Part shown: positions 1 through 8,531 of the stretch, piece by piece | How the letters are laid out: each line of letters starts with the position of its first letter | How positions within the stretch are numbered: the first letter of the stretch is position 1 | Source of the DNA: Pelomonas sp. BJYL3 | GTDB lineage: Bacteria; Pseudomonadota; Gammaproteobacteria; Burkholderiales; Burkholderiaceae_C | Assembly: GCF_027257975.1 (NCBI RefSeq) | Contig: NZ_JANZKX010000005.1 | Coordinates: 310,001 to 374,000 of the forward strand | Direction of reading: 5' to 3' | DNA: 64,000 bases | Notes under the pieces: model-generated | The model's database searches: none | What the model was told of the DNA's origin: nothing | The model's input: only the letters and a program-made list of their open reading frames with translations | Translations under genes and position numbers: made by a program

Positions 1-836
1 TCGTACTGCTGGGCCGACTGCGCCTGGGCCGAGAGGTGGCGCGTGTAGCGGTACAGCTCCAGCGTGGACATCGACCACGGAGGCAGCACGGCCGCGCTCA
101 CCACATTGGCGCTGAGGCCGCCACGCCATTCCCATTCGTCCAGATGGCTTTCCCAGACGCGGGCACGCTGCCCTTTCTCTGCGGTGGTCCACTGGCTGCG
201 CTCGACGTCGTACAGGCGCCAGAGCCCGTCCTTGTCGACCTGCGCGCGCTGGGCCTGCGTGCGGCTCAGGAGGCGGCCCTGAGAGTCGAACTCGAACAGC
301 CGCACTCCGCCGAGCTCGCCGCTGACCGTGGCCGACTTGACGTTGATGGAGAAGCTGCGCTCGCCCTCGGGACCGGACTGCCTGTCCTTGAGCCAGACCC
401 CCGGCGTGCCCGCAGCAGCGGCTTCCTTCGGGTCGCGGCGCAGCATCTCGGCCTTCTTCTCGGCCCAGGGCGCCACGTAGTCGCCCACCACGAAGGTCAG
501 TGCCCCGAACAGGGCGGCCAGCACGGCCAGCAGGCTCAGCGCACGGCCGGGGCCCAGGCCGCCGGTGCGCAGGATGGTGAATTCGCTGGACTGCGCCATG
601 CGGGCCAGCGAGAAGATGCTGCCGATCAGCACGGCGATGGGGAAGATCTCGTAGAAGTGCGAGGGCATCTCCAGCAGGGCCAGCAGGCTGGCCAGCATGG
701 CGCCGCCGCCCAGCTTGCTGGCGCGGCCCAGCTCTTCGATGAAACCGATGAAGAAGAACAGCGACAGGAAGGCCACCGCCACGAAGATCACGGCGGTGAC
801 GATGTCACGGTAGAGCAGTCGGCGGACAGTCCTCAT
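1..836 (-). CDS. lptG: LptG, LPS export ABC permease (3' end outside window)
   Basis: Inner-membrane permease subunit of the LptB2FG transporter, which extracts lipopolysaccharide from the inner membrane and feeds it to the LptC-LptA bridge. The frame starts at an ATG at 836 and stays open to the window edge (278 codons seen, about 75% of a usual LptG). The N-terminus reads MRTVRRLLYRDIV, followed by a membrane segment rich in Val, Ala and Phe, two more hydrophobic segments, and the start of the periplasmic jellyroll (for example the SFSINVKSATVSGELGGV stretch). Its ATG overlaps the lptF stop by four bases (ATGA), so the two are coupled. The C-terminal membrane helices lie beyond base 1. Confidence 0.93.
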   Translation of the reverse strand, partial: MRTVRRLLYRDIVTAVIFVAVAFLSLFFFIGFIEELGRASKLGGGAMLASLLALLEMPSHFYEIFPIAVLIGSIFSLARMAQSSEFTILRTGGLGPGRALSLLAVLAALFGALTFVVGDYVAPWAEKKAEMLRRDPKEAAAAGTPGVWLKDRQSGPEGERSFSINVKSATVSGELGGVRLFEFDSQGRLLSRTQAQRAQVDKDGLWRLYDVERSQWTTAEKGQRARVWESHLDEWEWRGGLSANVVSAAVLPPWSMSTLELYRYTRHLSAQAQSAQQY

Positions 837-1939
837 GCGCCGGACCCCTTCAGCGTGCGCGGGCCGCGAGCCATGCAGAAGCGATTGCTGTTGTCCCGCC
901 ACCAGAGCAGCAGGAGCGCCAGCACGAAGGCGCTGCCATGCAGGGCCAGCAGGGCTCGGGGCAGGGTGGTGCGCTCGTTGGCCACCCAGGTCTGGGTCAG
1001 ATTGATCAGGTTGTAGTAGATGATGTAGCTCAGCAGCGCGACCAGCAGGTTCCAGTTGCTGGCACGGCGCGGATTGCTGGCCGACAGGCCGATGCCCAGC
1101 AGCACCAGATTGACGGCGCCCAGAGCCAGGCCCAGGCGCCAGGTGAGCTCGCCCAGGTTGCGCGGCGTGGGCTTGCGCAGCAGGTCCAGGGTCATGGTGG
1201 CCTTGGGCGGCAGCTCCGTGTCACCGCGCTCGACCTGCGTGTCCATCAGCACGCGGTAGTGTTCGAAGCGGGAGAGGGTCTTGTCCCCGCTGTCCTTGTC
1301 GATCTCGTTGCGCTGGCCCTGCGCGAGCGTCAGGAAGCGGTCATTGCCCTGGAACTCGATCTGCCCGCGGTGGGCGGAGGTCACCGATTCCTGCGCCTTC
1401 TGCTCGGTCAGGATGAAGACATTGCGGCCCACGCTGCCGTCCTGGCTGTCGCGGTCGATGAAGAACACGCGGCTGCCGTCGCGCGAGGTCTGGAACTGGC
1501 CGGGCGAGACACGGGAGAGGTCCGAGCGCTTCTCGTAGCGTTCGCGCAGCTGCTCGCTGTTCTGGTTGCTCCAGGGCCAGACCAGCAGCTGCAGGGCAGC
1601 CACGGCCACCAGCACCGGCGCCGTCATGCGCAGCACGGGCTGCACGAAGCGCGACAGGCCCACGCCGCTGGCGAACCAGATGGTCATCTCCGATTCACGG
1701 TACATGCGGCCCAGGCAGGCCACGATGGCGATGAACAGCGCGAGGCTGAAGATGATGGGCAGGTAGCCGAGGCTGGTATAGCCCAGCAGCAGCAGCACGT
1801 CCTGTGGCGCCACGCTGCCGCCCGCCGCCTGGCCCAGGGTACGGATCAGCAGATAGGTGAGCACGACGGTCAGGATGACGATCACGGTCACGCCAAAGCT
1901 GCGCGCCAGATCCTTCCTCAGGGTGGAATCGAATAACAT
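833..1939 (-). CDS. lptF: LptF, LPS export ABC permease
   Basis: Partner permease of LptG in the LPS export complex. 368 residues, a normal family length. Three N-terminal transmembrane segments (about 15-35, 50-75 and 100-120), a periplasmic beta-jellyroll (about 130-255) and three C-terminal segments (about 270-350) follow the YjgP/YjgQ pattern. It is the first gene of the leftward lptF-lptG operon and is divergent from pepA with only 28 bases between the start codons. The two promoters must therefore overlap each other or the neighbouring coding sequence. The identification rests on topology, the neighbour lptG, and the conserved lptF/pepA divergent arrangement known from many proteobacteria. 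Confidence 0.95.
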   Translation of the reverse strand: MLFDSTLRKDLARSFGVTVIVILTVVLTYLLIRTLGQAAGGSVAPQDVLLLLGYTSLGYLPIIFSLALFIAIVACLGRMYRESEMTIWFASGVGLSRFVQPVLRMTAPVLVAVAALQLLVWPWSNQNSEQLRERYEKRSDLSRVSPGQFQTSRDGSRVFFIDRDSQDGSVGRNVFILTEQKAQESVTSAHRGQIEFQGNDRFLTLAQGQRNEIDKDSGDKTLSRFEHYRVLMDTQVERGDTELPPKATMTLDLLRKPTPRNLGELTWRLGLALGAVNLVLLGIGLSASNPRRASNWNLLVALLSYIIYYNLINLTQTWVANERTTLPRALLALHGSAFVLALLLLWWRDNSNRFCMARGPRTLKGSGA

Positions 1940-1967
1940 CCGAGCACTTTACTAATTGCACCGCATT

Positions 1968-3428
1968 ATGGACTTCCGTACTCAGTCTGCGTCCCTGGAC
2001 GCCCTGGCCGGCATCAATGCCGACGCCCTGATCGTCGTGATCGCCGGTGAGGCCCTGCCGGCCAAGCTGGACAAGGCCGTGGCCGACGCGGCCAAGGACG
2101 CCATCAAGCTCGGCGATTTCGAGCTCAAGGCCGGCAAGACCCTGCTGGTGCAGCGCGCCGCTGGCGTGAAGAGCGCCCGCCTGGTGCTGGCCGCCGCTGG
2201 CAAGGCCAGCCTCAAGAGCGCCAAGGCCGCCGTGGCCGCCGCGCTGGGCCTGGTCAAGGCCCGCAATGCCGCCCATGCCGCCGTGATCTACCTCGGTTTC
2301 GAGGGCATGGACGAGGCCCTGGCCGAGCAGACCGCCCTGGCCGCCGCAGACGCCGTCTACACCTACCGCCACACCAAGCCCAGCGCGCCCGCCGCCTCGG
2401 CCCTGAGCAAGCTCACGCTGCTGGCCGACAAGGCCGCGGCCAAGGCCGTGAAGCTGGGTCTGGACCGTGGCCAGGCCATTGCCGCCGGTGTGGAACTCGC
2501 CAAGGAATGCGGCAATCGCCCGGGCAACTACGCCACGCCGACCTTCCTGGCCGAGCAGGCCAAGGCCCTGGCCAAGAGCCATGGCATCAAGGTCGAGGTG
2601 CTGGACAGGAAGGCCGTCGAGAAGCTGGGCATGGGCTCCTTCCTGTCGGTCGCCCAGGGCTCGGACGAGCCCCTGAAGTTCATCGTCGCCAAGTACGAAG
2701 GTGCGCCCAAGACGCAGGCGCCCGTGGTGCTGGTGGGTAAGGGCCTGACCTTCGACTCCGGCGGCATCTCGCTGAAGCCGGGCGCCGAGATGGACGAGAT
2801 GAAGTTCGACATGGGCGGTGCCGCCGGCGTGCTGGGCACCCTGCGCGCCGTGGCCGAGCTCAAGCCCAAGCTGAACCTGGTCGTGCTGATCCCCTCCTGC
2901 GAGAACATGCCCAGCGGTAAGGCGCTGAAGCCGGGTGACGTCGTCACGTCCATGGCTGGCCAGACCATCGAGGTGCTGAACACCGATGCCGAAGGTCGCC
3001 TGATCCTGTGCGATGCGCTGACCTACGCCGAGCGATTCAAGCCCGCAGTGGTGGTGGACGTGGCCACCCTGACCGGTGCCTGCGTGATCGCGCTGGGCGC
3101 CGTGCGCTCGGGCATGTACGCCAGCGATGACGAACTCGCCGCCCAGCTGATGGCCGCCGGTGAACAGGCCCTGGACCCCTGCTGGCGCATGCCCCTGGAC
3201 GAAGAGTACGAGGAAGGCCTCAAGAGCAATTTCGCCGACGTGGCCAATGTGGGTTCGCGCGCCGGTGGCTCCATCACCGCGGCCCTGTTCCTCAAGCGCT
3301 TCACCAGCAAGTACCGCTGGGGCCACCTGGACATCGCTGGCACGGCCTGGAAGAGCGGCGGCGCCAAGGGCGGCACTGGCCGGCCCGTGGGCCTGCTGAC
3401 GCATTTCGTGCTGTCGCACGCCAAGTGA
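1968..3428 (+). CDS. pepA: Leucyl aminopeptidase (M17 family)
   Basis: Cytosolic two-metal aminopeptidase that removes N-terminal residues; E. coli PepA also binds DNA in Xer recombination and carAB control. 486 residues from the ATG at 1968. A TTG twelve bases upstream would add four residues and is less likely. The M17 signature NTDAEGRLILCDALTYAE is intact, as are the metal and Lys segment VGKGLTFDSGGISLKPG and the GGAAGVLGTL region. The N-terminal domain is Ala/Lys rich. No clear ribosome binding site precedes the start, and the intergenic space to divergent lptF is so short that a leaderless or very short leader is possible. It is followed by holC, as commonly seen in proteobacteria. Confidence 0.96.
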   Translation: MDFRTQSASLDALAGINADALIVVIAGEALPAKLDKAVADAAKDAIKLGDFELKAGKTLLVQRAAGVKSARLVLAAAGKASLKSAKAAVAAALGLVKARNAAHAAVIYLGFEGMDEALAEQTALAAADAVYTYRHTKPSAPAASALSKLTLLADKAAAKAVKLGLDRGQAIAAGVELAKECGNRPGNYATPTFLAEQAKALAKSHGIKVEVLDRKAVEKLGMGSFLSVAQGSDEPLKFIVAKYEGAPKTQAPVVLVGKGLTFDSGGISLKPGAEMDEMKFDMGGAAGVLGTLRAVAELKPKLNLVVLIPSCENMPSGKALKPGDVVTSMAGQTIEVLNTDAEGRLILCDALTYAERFKPAVVVDVATLTGACVIALGAVRSGMYASDDELAAQLMAAGEQALDPCWRMPLDEEYEEGLKSNFADVANVGSRAGGSITAALFLKRFTSKYRWGHLDIAGTAWKSGGAKGGTGRPVGLLTHFVLSHAK

Positions 3429-3497
3429 AGCGGAGGCGGCCGGTGGGCATGCGTGGCGTCGGCCGGGCCCGGTCCGTAGAGCGCGACGGAGGCCTGC

Positions 3498-3929
3498 ATG
3501 GCCGCTGAAGTGAGCTTCTACACGGGTGTCTCCGACCGCCTGCATTTCGCCACCCGCCTGCTGCGCAAGGCCTATGGCAGCGGGGCGCAGGTCCTGGTGC
3601 TGGGGCCTGCCTCGCTGCTGTCGCGGCTGGATGCGGCCCTGTGGACGCAGGAACCCACCGACTTCGTGCCGCACCTGCTGCTGCGCGGTGACGTGGACGA
3701 GGCCTTGCTGAAGGCCACGCCCATCGTGCTGGCCGAGCGCCAGGATGCCGCGCCCCATTGCCGCACGGTGCTCAACCTGGGCGCCGACTTCATGGCGGAT
3801 GTGGCCGCGCTGGATCGCGTGCTGGAGGTGCTGTCGAGCGAGCCGGAGCAGGTCCAGGCCGGCCGCCGCCGCTACAAGGCCTATCGCGAGATGGGTCTGG
3901 ACATCAAGCATCACGAGGTCAATGCATGA
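3498..3929 (+). CDS. holC: DNA polymerase III subunit chi
   Basis: Accessory clamp-loader subunit that links the chi-psi pair to single-stranded DNA binding protein at the replication fork. 143 residues, the expected size. Typical chi features are the N-terminal VSFYTGVSDRLHFATRLLRKAY segment (quoted in part: FYTGVSDRLHFATRLLRKAY), a LSRLDAALWTQEPTDFVPH region, and the C-terminal RRRYKAYREMGLDIKHHE. GGAGG lies five bases before the ATG at 3498. It follows pepA by 69 bases, and its stop overlaps the next gene's start (ATGA), so that gene is probably translated from the same message. Confidence 0.93.
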   Translation: MAAEVSFYTGVSDRLHFATRLLRKAYGSGAQVLVLGPASLLSRLDAALWTQEPTDFVPHLLLRGDVDEALLKATPIVLAERQDAAPHCRTVLNLGADFMADVAALDRVLEVLSSEPEQVQAGRRRYKAYREMGLDIKHHEVNA

Positions 3930-4993
3930 GTTCGACCGGCACCCGCGTGGTGCCCACCCTGACCGAGGTGCTGGATGAGCAGCGCCTCTCCAAGCCCGTC
4001 TCGAACCTGAGCACCGAAGCCTGGCCCTCCGGTCGGCGCGGTGACGAGGAGCTGGTGCCCATCAGCCTGGACTGGGGCGACGAGCCCGCGGCCATCGAGG
4101 CTGCGGGGCATCACGCCGATGCGGGCGGTGTGATGACGCCCTGGCAGGTCGTGCAGCCCCGATCGGCCAGCGCGCTGCCGGACGACACGCCCTTCATCGA
4201 CCTGTCCATCGACGTCGCCCCCGTGCAGGCGCCTGCCCTGGATGCGCAGATGCTGGACGTCTTCGCACTGCCCCCTTCGCTCGCCGCAGAGCCGGTGGGC
4301 AGCGCCGACCCCGCCTGGCCCGCCACCGAGCTCGAGGAGGCGCCACCGTGGGCTGCCGAGCCTGGCCTGTCTGTGCCGCAGGCGCTGGCCGCGCTCTTGC
4401 AGCCTGTGGGCGATGACGGGGTGGCCGAGGCCGCTGCATCCGCTTCAAGGGCCACGGTGGTGCCAACGGCCCTGGCGGGCGAGGCCCTCGAGGCCAGCGC
4501 CCTCAGTGCCATGGAGCCCGTGCCGCCTGCGCCAGAATTTGCACCGGCACCGGCTGTCGAGCCTGCGCAGGAAGCGGCCCTGCCGCCGTCGACAGCGGTG
4601 CCCGTCGAGGTGCCAGCCTCCGTGCTGAACATGCTGGCCGCAGCCGGTGCTGCGGCGGCGATGGCGCCCACGCCCCCGTTGCCCACGAGCGCGGTACTTC
4701 CGGGCGCCCCGGCCACCTCCCAGGCGCTGGATCCGGGCATGCATGCGGTCCGCCAAGGCGGCGAGCATGTGCCGGGCATCAGCGAGGAGCGTCTGCAGGC
4801 CATCCTCCAGCAGGCCCTGGACCGGCTGCTGCGCGACGAGCTGCCCAGTGCGCTGGTGGAGACGCTGATCCGCCTGTCGCCGCAGCTGTCGGAGTCCCTG
4901 ATCGAATCGCTGAAGCCCAGCCTGCACCTGCACGTGATGGAGGCGCTCAGCGCCGAGTCCCTGTCATCGCACGAGGGCCGCTCCAAGGCTTGA
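3926..4993 (+). CDS. Low-complexity acidic Pro/Ala-rich protein coupled to holC
   Basis: 355 residues, function unknown. The ATG at 3926 overlaps the holC stop codon. Residues 1-60 hold a short conserved-looking start (PTLTEVLDEQRLSKPVSNLS). About 60-285 is a Pro/Ala/Glu-rich stretch with low sequence complexity, probably disordered. About 285-345 is predicted helical and amphipathic (for example EERLQAILQQALDRLLRDEL and LVETLIRLSPQLSESLIESL). No signal peptide or membrane segment is seen. An acidic disordered linker with a C-terminal helical bundle is also the design of polar scaffold proteins such as PopZ, but there is no sequence evidence for that identity. Confidence 0.75.
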   Translation: MSSTGTRVVPTLTEVLDEQRLSKPVSNLSTEAWPSGRRGDEELVPISLDWGDEPAAIEAAGHHADAGGVMTPWQVVQPRSASALPDDTPFIDLSIDVAPVQAPALDAQMLDVFALPPSLAAEPVGSADPAWPATELEEAPPWAAEPGLSVPQALAALLQPVGDDGVAEAAASASRATVVPTALAGEALEASALSAMEPVPPAPEFAPAPAVEPAQEAALPPSTAVPVEVPASVLNMLAAAGAAAAMAPTPPLPTSAVLPGAPATSQALDPGMHAVRQGGEHVPGISEERLQAILQQALDRLLRDELPSALVETLIRLSPQLSESLIESLKPSLHLHVMEALSAESLSSHEGRSKA

Positions 4994-5267
4994 GTGCGGC
5001 GCAGGCCGCAGGGAAGCTGCTGCGGCGAGGCCCCGTCCGCGGGCATGCCGCACCGGGCGCGGGCGTGCCCGCACAGGGCCGGTGAAAGCGTGGTCCGAGG
5101 TCAACCGAACAGCGGCCAGGGCGTTGGTGTGATCGGCGCAACGCAGACGCGACGCAGGCGGCTTTCCATGCTTTCCCCATAGAGGACGCCTCGGAATTGG
5201 AGTATGGTCTGCGGCGTTGAGCAATCGACAACATAACGCTCTCCTTCTTCCAACTCGGAGGTTATTC

Positions 5268-6410
5268 ATGCAAGTCAAGTTGAATGTGGTTGTGGGTGCC
5301 GTCGCCCTGATGCTGGGCGGTGCTGCCATGGCTCAAGACCTGGTCGTGAAGATCGGTCACGTCGGTCCCACCAGCGGCGGCATTGCCCACCTGGGCAAGG
5401 ACAATGAGTTGGGCGCCCGCATGGCCATCGATGAACTGAACGCCAAGGGCGTGACGATCGGTGGCAAGAAGGCCAAGTTCGAACTGCTGGCGGAAGACGA
5501 CGCCGGCGATCCCAAGCAAGGCACGGCCGCAGCCCAGAAGCTGATGGACTCCAAGGTCAACGGCGTGATCGGCCACCTGAACTCGGGCACCTCCATCCCC
5601 GCGTCCAAGGTCTACAGCGACGCCGGCGTGCCGCAGATCAGCCCCTCGGCGACGAACCCCAAGTTCACCCGCAACGGCTACAAGACCGCCTTCCGCGTGG
5701 TGGCCGATGACGTGCACCTGGGTGGCACCCTGGGCAAGTACGCCGTGAACCAGCTCAAGGGCAAGGCCATCGCCGTGATCGATGACCGTACCGCTTACGG
5801 CCAGGGCGTGGCAGACGAGTTCGAGAAGGGCGTGAAGGCCTCCGGCGGCAAGGTCGTGGGTCGCGAGTTCACCAACGACAAGGCCACGGACTTCAGCTCC
5901 ATCCTGACCTCCCTGAAGGGCAAGAAGCCCGACGTCATCTTCTTCGGCGGCATGGACGCCGTGGCCGGCCCGATGCTGCGCCAGATGAAGCAGCTGGGCA
6001 TCGAAGCCAAGTTCATGGGCGGCGACGGCATCTGCTCGGGCGAGCTGCCCAAGCTGTCGGGCGGCACCATGGGTGACGGCCAGGTGGTGTGCGCCGAAGC
6101 CGGCGGCGTGGAAGGCGAATCCAAGAAGTCCATGGACGACTTCAAGGCCCGCTTCAAGGACAAGTACAAGGTCGAAGTGCAGATCTACGCACCGTACGTG
6201 TACGACGCGCTGAACGTGATGGTCGCCGCCATGGTGAAGGCCGGCTCGGCCGAACCCGCGAAGTACCTGCCGGTGCTGGCCAAGACCGAAGGCTACAAGG
6301 GCGTGACGGGCACGATCAGCTTCGACAACAAGGGCGACATCAAGAACGGCGCCCTGACCCTGTACACCTACAAGGGCGGTGCCCGCGAGCAGATCGCGGT
6401 CGTGCGCTAA
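5268..6410 (+). CDS. Branched-chain amino acid ABC transporter substrate-binding protein
   Basis: Periplasmic binding protein of the LivJ/LivK family (Peripla_BP_6), which presents Leu/Ile/Val or related amino acids to a LivHMGF permease. 380 residues. A signal peptide of about 21 residues ends AMA|QDL. Mature motifs include VKIGHVGPTSGGIAHLGKDN, GVIGHLNSGTSIPAS and AFRVVADDVHLGGTLGKY. The ATG at 5268 has a strong GGAGG site seven bases upstream; a start 51 bases earlier would put 17 charged residues ahead of the signal peptide. No transporter genes are adjacent, so it is an orphan binding protein here. Tandem hairpins follow it. Confidence 0.93.
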   Translation: MQVKLNVVVGAVALMLGGAAMAQDLVVKIGHVGPTSGGIAHLGKDNELGARMAIDELNAKGVTIGGKKAKFELLAEDDAGDPKQGTAAAQKLMDSKVNGVIGHLNSGTSIPASKVYSDAGVPQISPSATNPKFTRNGYKTAFRVVADDVHLGGTLGKYAVNQLKGKAIAVIDDRTAYGQGVADEFEKGVKASGGKVVGREFTNDKATDFSSILTSLKGKKPDVIFFGGMDAVAGPMLRQMKQLGIEAKFMGGDGICSGELPKLSGGTMGDGQVVCAEAGGVEGESKKSMDDFKARFKDKYKVEVQIYAPYVYDALNVMVAAMVKAGSAEPAKYLPVLAKTEGYKGVTGTISFDNKGDIKNGALTLYTYKGGAREQIAVVR

Positions 6411-6420
6411 GCATCAGTGC

Positions 6421-6444
6421 CTCGGCAGGCTCAGGCCTGCCGAG
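6421..6444 (+). repeat. Perfect hairpin after the binding-protein gene
   Basis: CTCGGCAGGC, a TCA-containing loop, then GCCTGCCGAG form a 10-bp stem starting 10 bases after the stop at 6410. It has no T run, so it more likely protects or reinforces the terminator just downstream than terminates by itself. Confidence 0.6.
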
Positions 6445-6456
6445 ACCTGAAAGTCG

Positions 6457-6484
6457 AACGCCCACTTCGGTGGGCGTTTTTCGT
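6457..6484 (+). terminator. Rho-independent terminator of the binding-protein gene
   Basis: AACGCCCAC, TTCG loop, GTGGGCGTTTTTCG: a GC-rich stem capped by a stable TTCG tetraloop and followed by five T residues. It sits about 50 bases past the stop codon at 6410. Confidence 0.85.
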
Positions 6485-6513
6485 TGCTGGCACGCCTGGC
6501 GAATGAGGGCTGG

Positions 6514-6620
6514 CAAGACCTGACCCCGTGCCAGGCCTGACCCGTGTTAGGTCAGGCTCCGTGCGATGCCTGACCTCGTGCAAGGCCGGCCTCGCACAAG
6601 ACCTGACCCCACGTCAGGCC
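6514..6620. repeat. Short array of CCTGACC words in both orientations
   Basis: Between the terminator and lexA, the heptamer CCTGACC or its complement GGTCAGG occurs at 6519, 6536, 6550 (inverted), 6569 and 6602, with a partial inverted copy at 6613. Two copies extend to the exact 11-mer CAAGACCTGAC (6514-6524 and 6597-6607). No reading frame here looks coding. It resembles a small REP/BIME-type element; see the scattered copies of the same word elsewhere in the window. Confidence 0.6.
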
Positions 6621-6676
6621 ATGCCGCACCAAGCCACTTGCCAGAACGCAGACAAGTGGCCCGGCAGGCGCCGGGC

Positions 6677-7393
6677 TCAGAACTGATTGCGGATCAGCCC
6701 CACGGCCAGGCCCTCGATGGCGAAGGGTTCGTCGCCAGTGACGACGATGGGCTGGAAGTCCGGGTTCTCGGGCAGCAAGGTGATGTGCTGGCGCTCCTTG
6801 CGGAAGCGCTTGACCGTGACCTCATCGCCGATGCGGGCGACGACGATCTGGCCGTTCTTGGCCTCGGCACACTTCTGCACGGCGAGCAGGTCGCCGTCCA
6901 TGATGCCGACGTCACGCATGCTCTGGCCGCGCACGCGCAACAGGTAGTCCGGTTTCCTGGCGAAGAGGCTGGGCTCGACGCTGTACTGCTGTTCGATGTG
7001 CTCCTGCGCCAGGATGGGCGCGCCGGCGGCCACGCGGCCCACCAGGGGCAGGGTCAGCTGGGCCAGGCCGGGAATGGGCAATGCAAATTGCGCATCGCTG
7101 CTGAGGGAATCGCGCAAGGTTTCGCGCATCGATTCCCTCATTTCGCGGGCCCTGTTGAGCGCCTTCAGCGCAGCCCCCGGCAGGCGAATGCCCCGCGAAG
7201 TGCCGCCCACCAGCTCGATCACGCCCTTGCGGGCCAGCGCCTGCAAATGTTCCTCGGCGGCATTGGCGGACTTGAAGCCCAGCTCGGCGGCGATTTCGGC
7301 ACGGGTGGGCGGAGCACCGGTTTCCTCGATACTCTGGCGCACCAGATCGAAAATCTGCTGCTGCCGGGCGGTGAGTTTGGGGCTGGCGTCCAC
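6677..7393 (-). CDS. lexA: LexA, SOS repressor and self-cleaving protease
   Basis: Represses SOS genes and self-cleaves when bound to RecA filaments. 238 residues, longer than the 202 of E. coli because of a linker at about 75-110. Winged helix DNA-binding domain at about 5-70 (recognition region [20 protein letters not shown]). Ala-Gly cleavage site at 123-124 (GRVAAGAP). Catalytic Ser158 in RGQSMRD and Lys195 in EVTVKRF. Start is a GTG at 7393 with AAAGG just upstream. Two LexA boxes lie 58-92 bases upstream, so autoregulation is expected. It is divergent from an asparaginase gene that shares those boxes. Confidence 0.97.
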   Translation of the reverse strand: MDASPKLTARQQQIFDLVRQSIEETGAPPTRAEIAAELGFKSANAAEEHLQALARKGVIELVGGTSRGIRLPGAALKALNRAREMRESMRETLRDSLSSDAQFALPIPGLAQLTLPLVGRVAAGAPILAQEHIEQQYSVEPSLFARKPDYLLRVRGQSMRDVGIMDGDLLAVQKCAEAKNGQIVVARIGDEVTVKRFRKERQHITLLPENPDFQPIVVTGDEPFAIEGLAVGLIRNQF

Positions 7394-7450
7394 GGGCGAC
7401 CTTTCGGTGATGGGGCTGGCGCTGGCCTCCAGCCCCGGGATTCATGAGAT

Positions 7451-7466
7451 CTGGATATTCATCCAG
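7451..7466. promoter_or_regulatory. LexA operator 1
   Basis: CTGGATATTCATCCAG matches the CTG-N10-CAG frame of the proteobacterial LexA box, with an AT-rich core. It lies upstream of lexA in the 103-base divergent space with the asparaginase gene. Confidence 0.8.
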
Positions 7467-7469
7467 TGG

Positions 7470-7485
7470 CTGTATTTTTATCCAG
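7470..7485. promoter_or_regulatory. LexA operator 2
   Basis: CTGTATTTTTATCCAG, again CTG-N10-CAG with the common CTGTAT half-site. It begins three bases after operator 1 and ends 11 bases before the asparaginase TTG start, so bound LexA would cover that gene's leader or promoter as well. Confidence 0.82.
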
Positions 7486-7496
7486 GACCTCGGAAA

Positions 7497-8450
7497 TTGC
7501 AAAACAAAGTTGCGGACTTGATCGTCATCCTCGGCACCGGCGGCACCATTGCCGGCAAGGCCGCCCAGGCCAATGACAACGTGGGCTACAAGGCCGGTGA
7601 GATCGGCGTCGACGCCCTGGTGGCGGGCGTGCCCGGCCTGTCGGCCTTCAGGCTGGAGGCACGGCAGCTCGCCCAGCTGGACAGCAAGGACATGGACTTC
7701 CTGACCTGGCGCCGCCTGGCCCTGGCCGTGGAGGCGCAGCTGGCGCGCGAGGAGGTCCGCGGCGTGCTGATCACGCACGGCACGGATACCCTCGAGGAGA
7801 CCGCCTACTTCCTGCACCGCGTGCTGGCGCCGCGCAAGCCGGTGGTGCTGACCGCCGCCATGCGCCCGGCCACGGCCTTGCAGCTGGACGGCCCCCAGAA
7901 CATGCTGGATGCGGCCCATCTCCTGAACGATCCGGCGGCCTGCGGGGTGATGGTGTGCGTAGCGGGCCAGGTCTACGGCGCCGACCAGGTCCAGAAGGCC
8001 CACAGCTACCGCGTGGACGCCTTCCGCGGCCGCGACGGCACCGTGCTGGCGCAGGTGGAGGAGGGCCGGGTGCGCTGGCTCTCGCAGGCCCTGGCGGCTC
8101 CGCAGGCCATCGGCAGCGCCCTGCTGCCGGCGGAGGGCGAGGCCTGGCCGCGCGTGGAGATCGTGCTCAACCATGCCCATGCCGACGGCCGCCTGGTGCG
8201 GCTGCTGGCGCACGACGGCGTCGAGGGCCTGGTGGTGGCCGGCACGGGCAATGGCACGCTCAGCACGGCCCTGGAGCAGGCCCTGCTGGACGCGCAGGCT
8301 GCGGGTATCCAGGTACTGCGCAGCACGCGCTGCGATGGCGGGCCGGTGGCCGAGAACGGGCGCGGGCTTCCTGCGGCGGGCGGGCTCAGCCCGGTCAAGG
8401 CGCGGGTCGAGCTGCTGCTGCGCCTGCTGGGGGAGCCTGCGCAGTCCTGA
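7497..8450 (+). CDS. L-asparaginase family protein (cytoplasmic)
   Basis: Hydrolyses asparagine to aspartate and ammonia. About 317 residues from a TTG at 7497, chosen because the conserved N-terminal strand begins there (VADLIVILGTGGTIAG) and no ATG or GTG is close; an AGGA lies nine bases upstream. Nucleophile Thr about 17 in GTGGTIAG and the second catalytic motif THGTDTLEETA (near residue 97) are both intact, as is the AAMRPATALQLDGPQN region. No signal peptide is seen, so it is probably cytosolic despite the type II-like second motif. Divergent from lexA with LexA boxes over its leader. Confidence 0.9.
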   Translation: MQNKVADLIVILGTGGTIAGKAAQANDNVGYKAGEIGVDALVAGVPGLSAFRLEARQLAQLDSKDMDFLTWRRLALAVEAQLAREEVRGVLITHGTDTLEETAYFLHRVLAPRKPVVLTAAMRPATALQLDGPQNMLDAAHLLNDPAACGVMVCVAGQVYGADQVQKAHSYRVDAFRGRDGTVLAQVEEGRVRWLSQALAAPQAIGSALLPAEGEAWPRVEIVLNHAHADGRLVRLLAHDGVEGLVVAGTGNGTLSTALEQALLDAQAAGIQVLRSTRCDGGPVAENGRGLPAAGGLSPVKARVELLLRLLGEPAQS

Positions 8451-8479
8451 GCGCGGCGCCTGGCTCCGCCGCAGCAATG

Positions 8480-8508
8480 AAAAGCCGGTCGCAAGGACCG
8501 GCTTTTTT
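8480..8508. terminator. Bidirectional rho-independent terminator
   Basis: AAAAGCCGGTC, GCAA loop, GACCGGCTTTTTT. The stem is flanked by A residues on the left and T residues on the right, so it can end both the rightward asparaginase transcript and the leftward ohr transcript. Confidence 0.85.
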
Positions 8509-8514
8509 CATGGG

Positions 8515-8525
8515 GTCAGGTCTTG
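8515..8525 (+). repeat. Dispersed GTCAGGTCTTG word
   Basis: Exact copy of the 11-mer, preceded by GGG, between the bidirectional terminator and the ohr stop codon. Confidence 0.55.
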
Positions 8526-8531
8526 ACTGGT

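Noticed and set aside
6514-6620. CRISPR array
   Set aside because: Repeats are seven bases, in both orientations, with irregular spacing and no cas genes.
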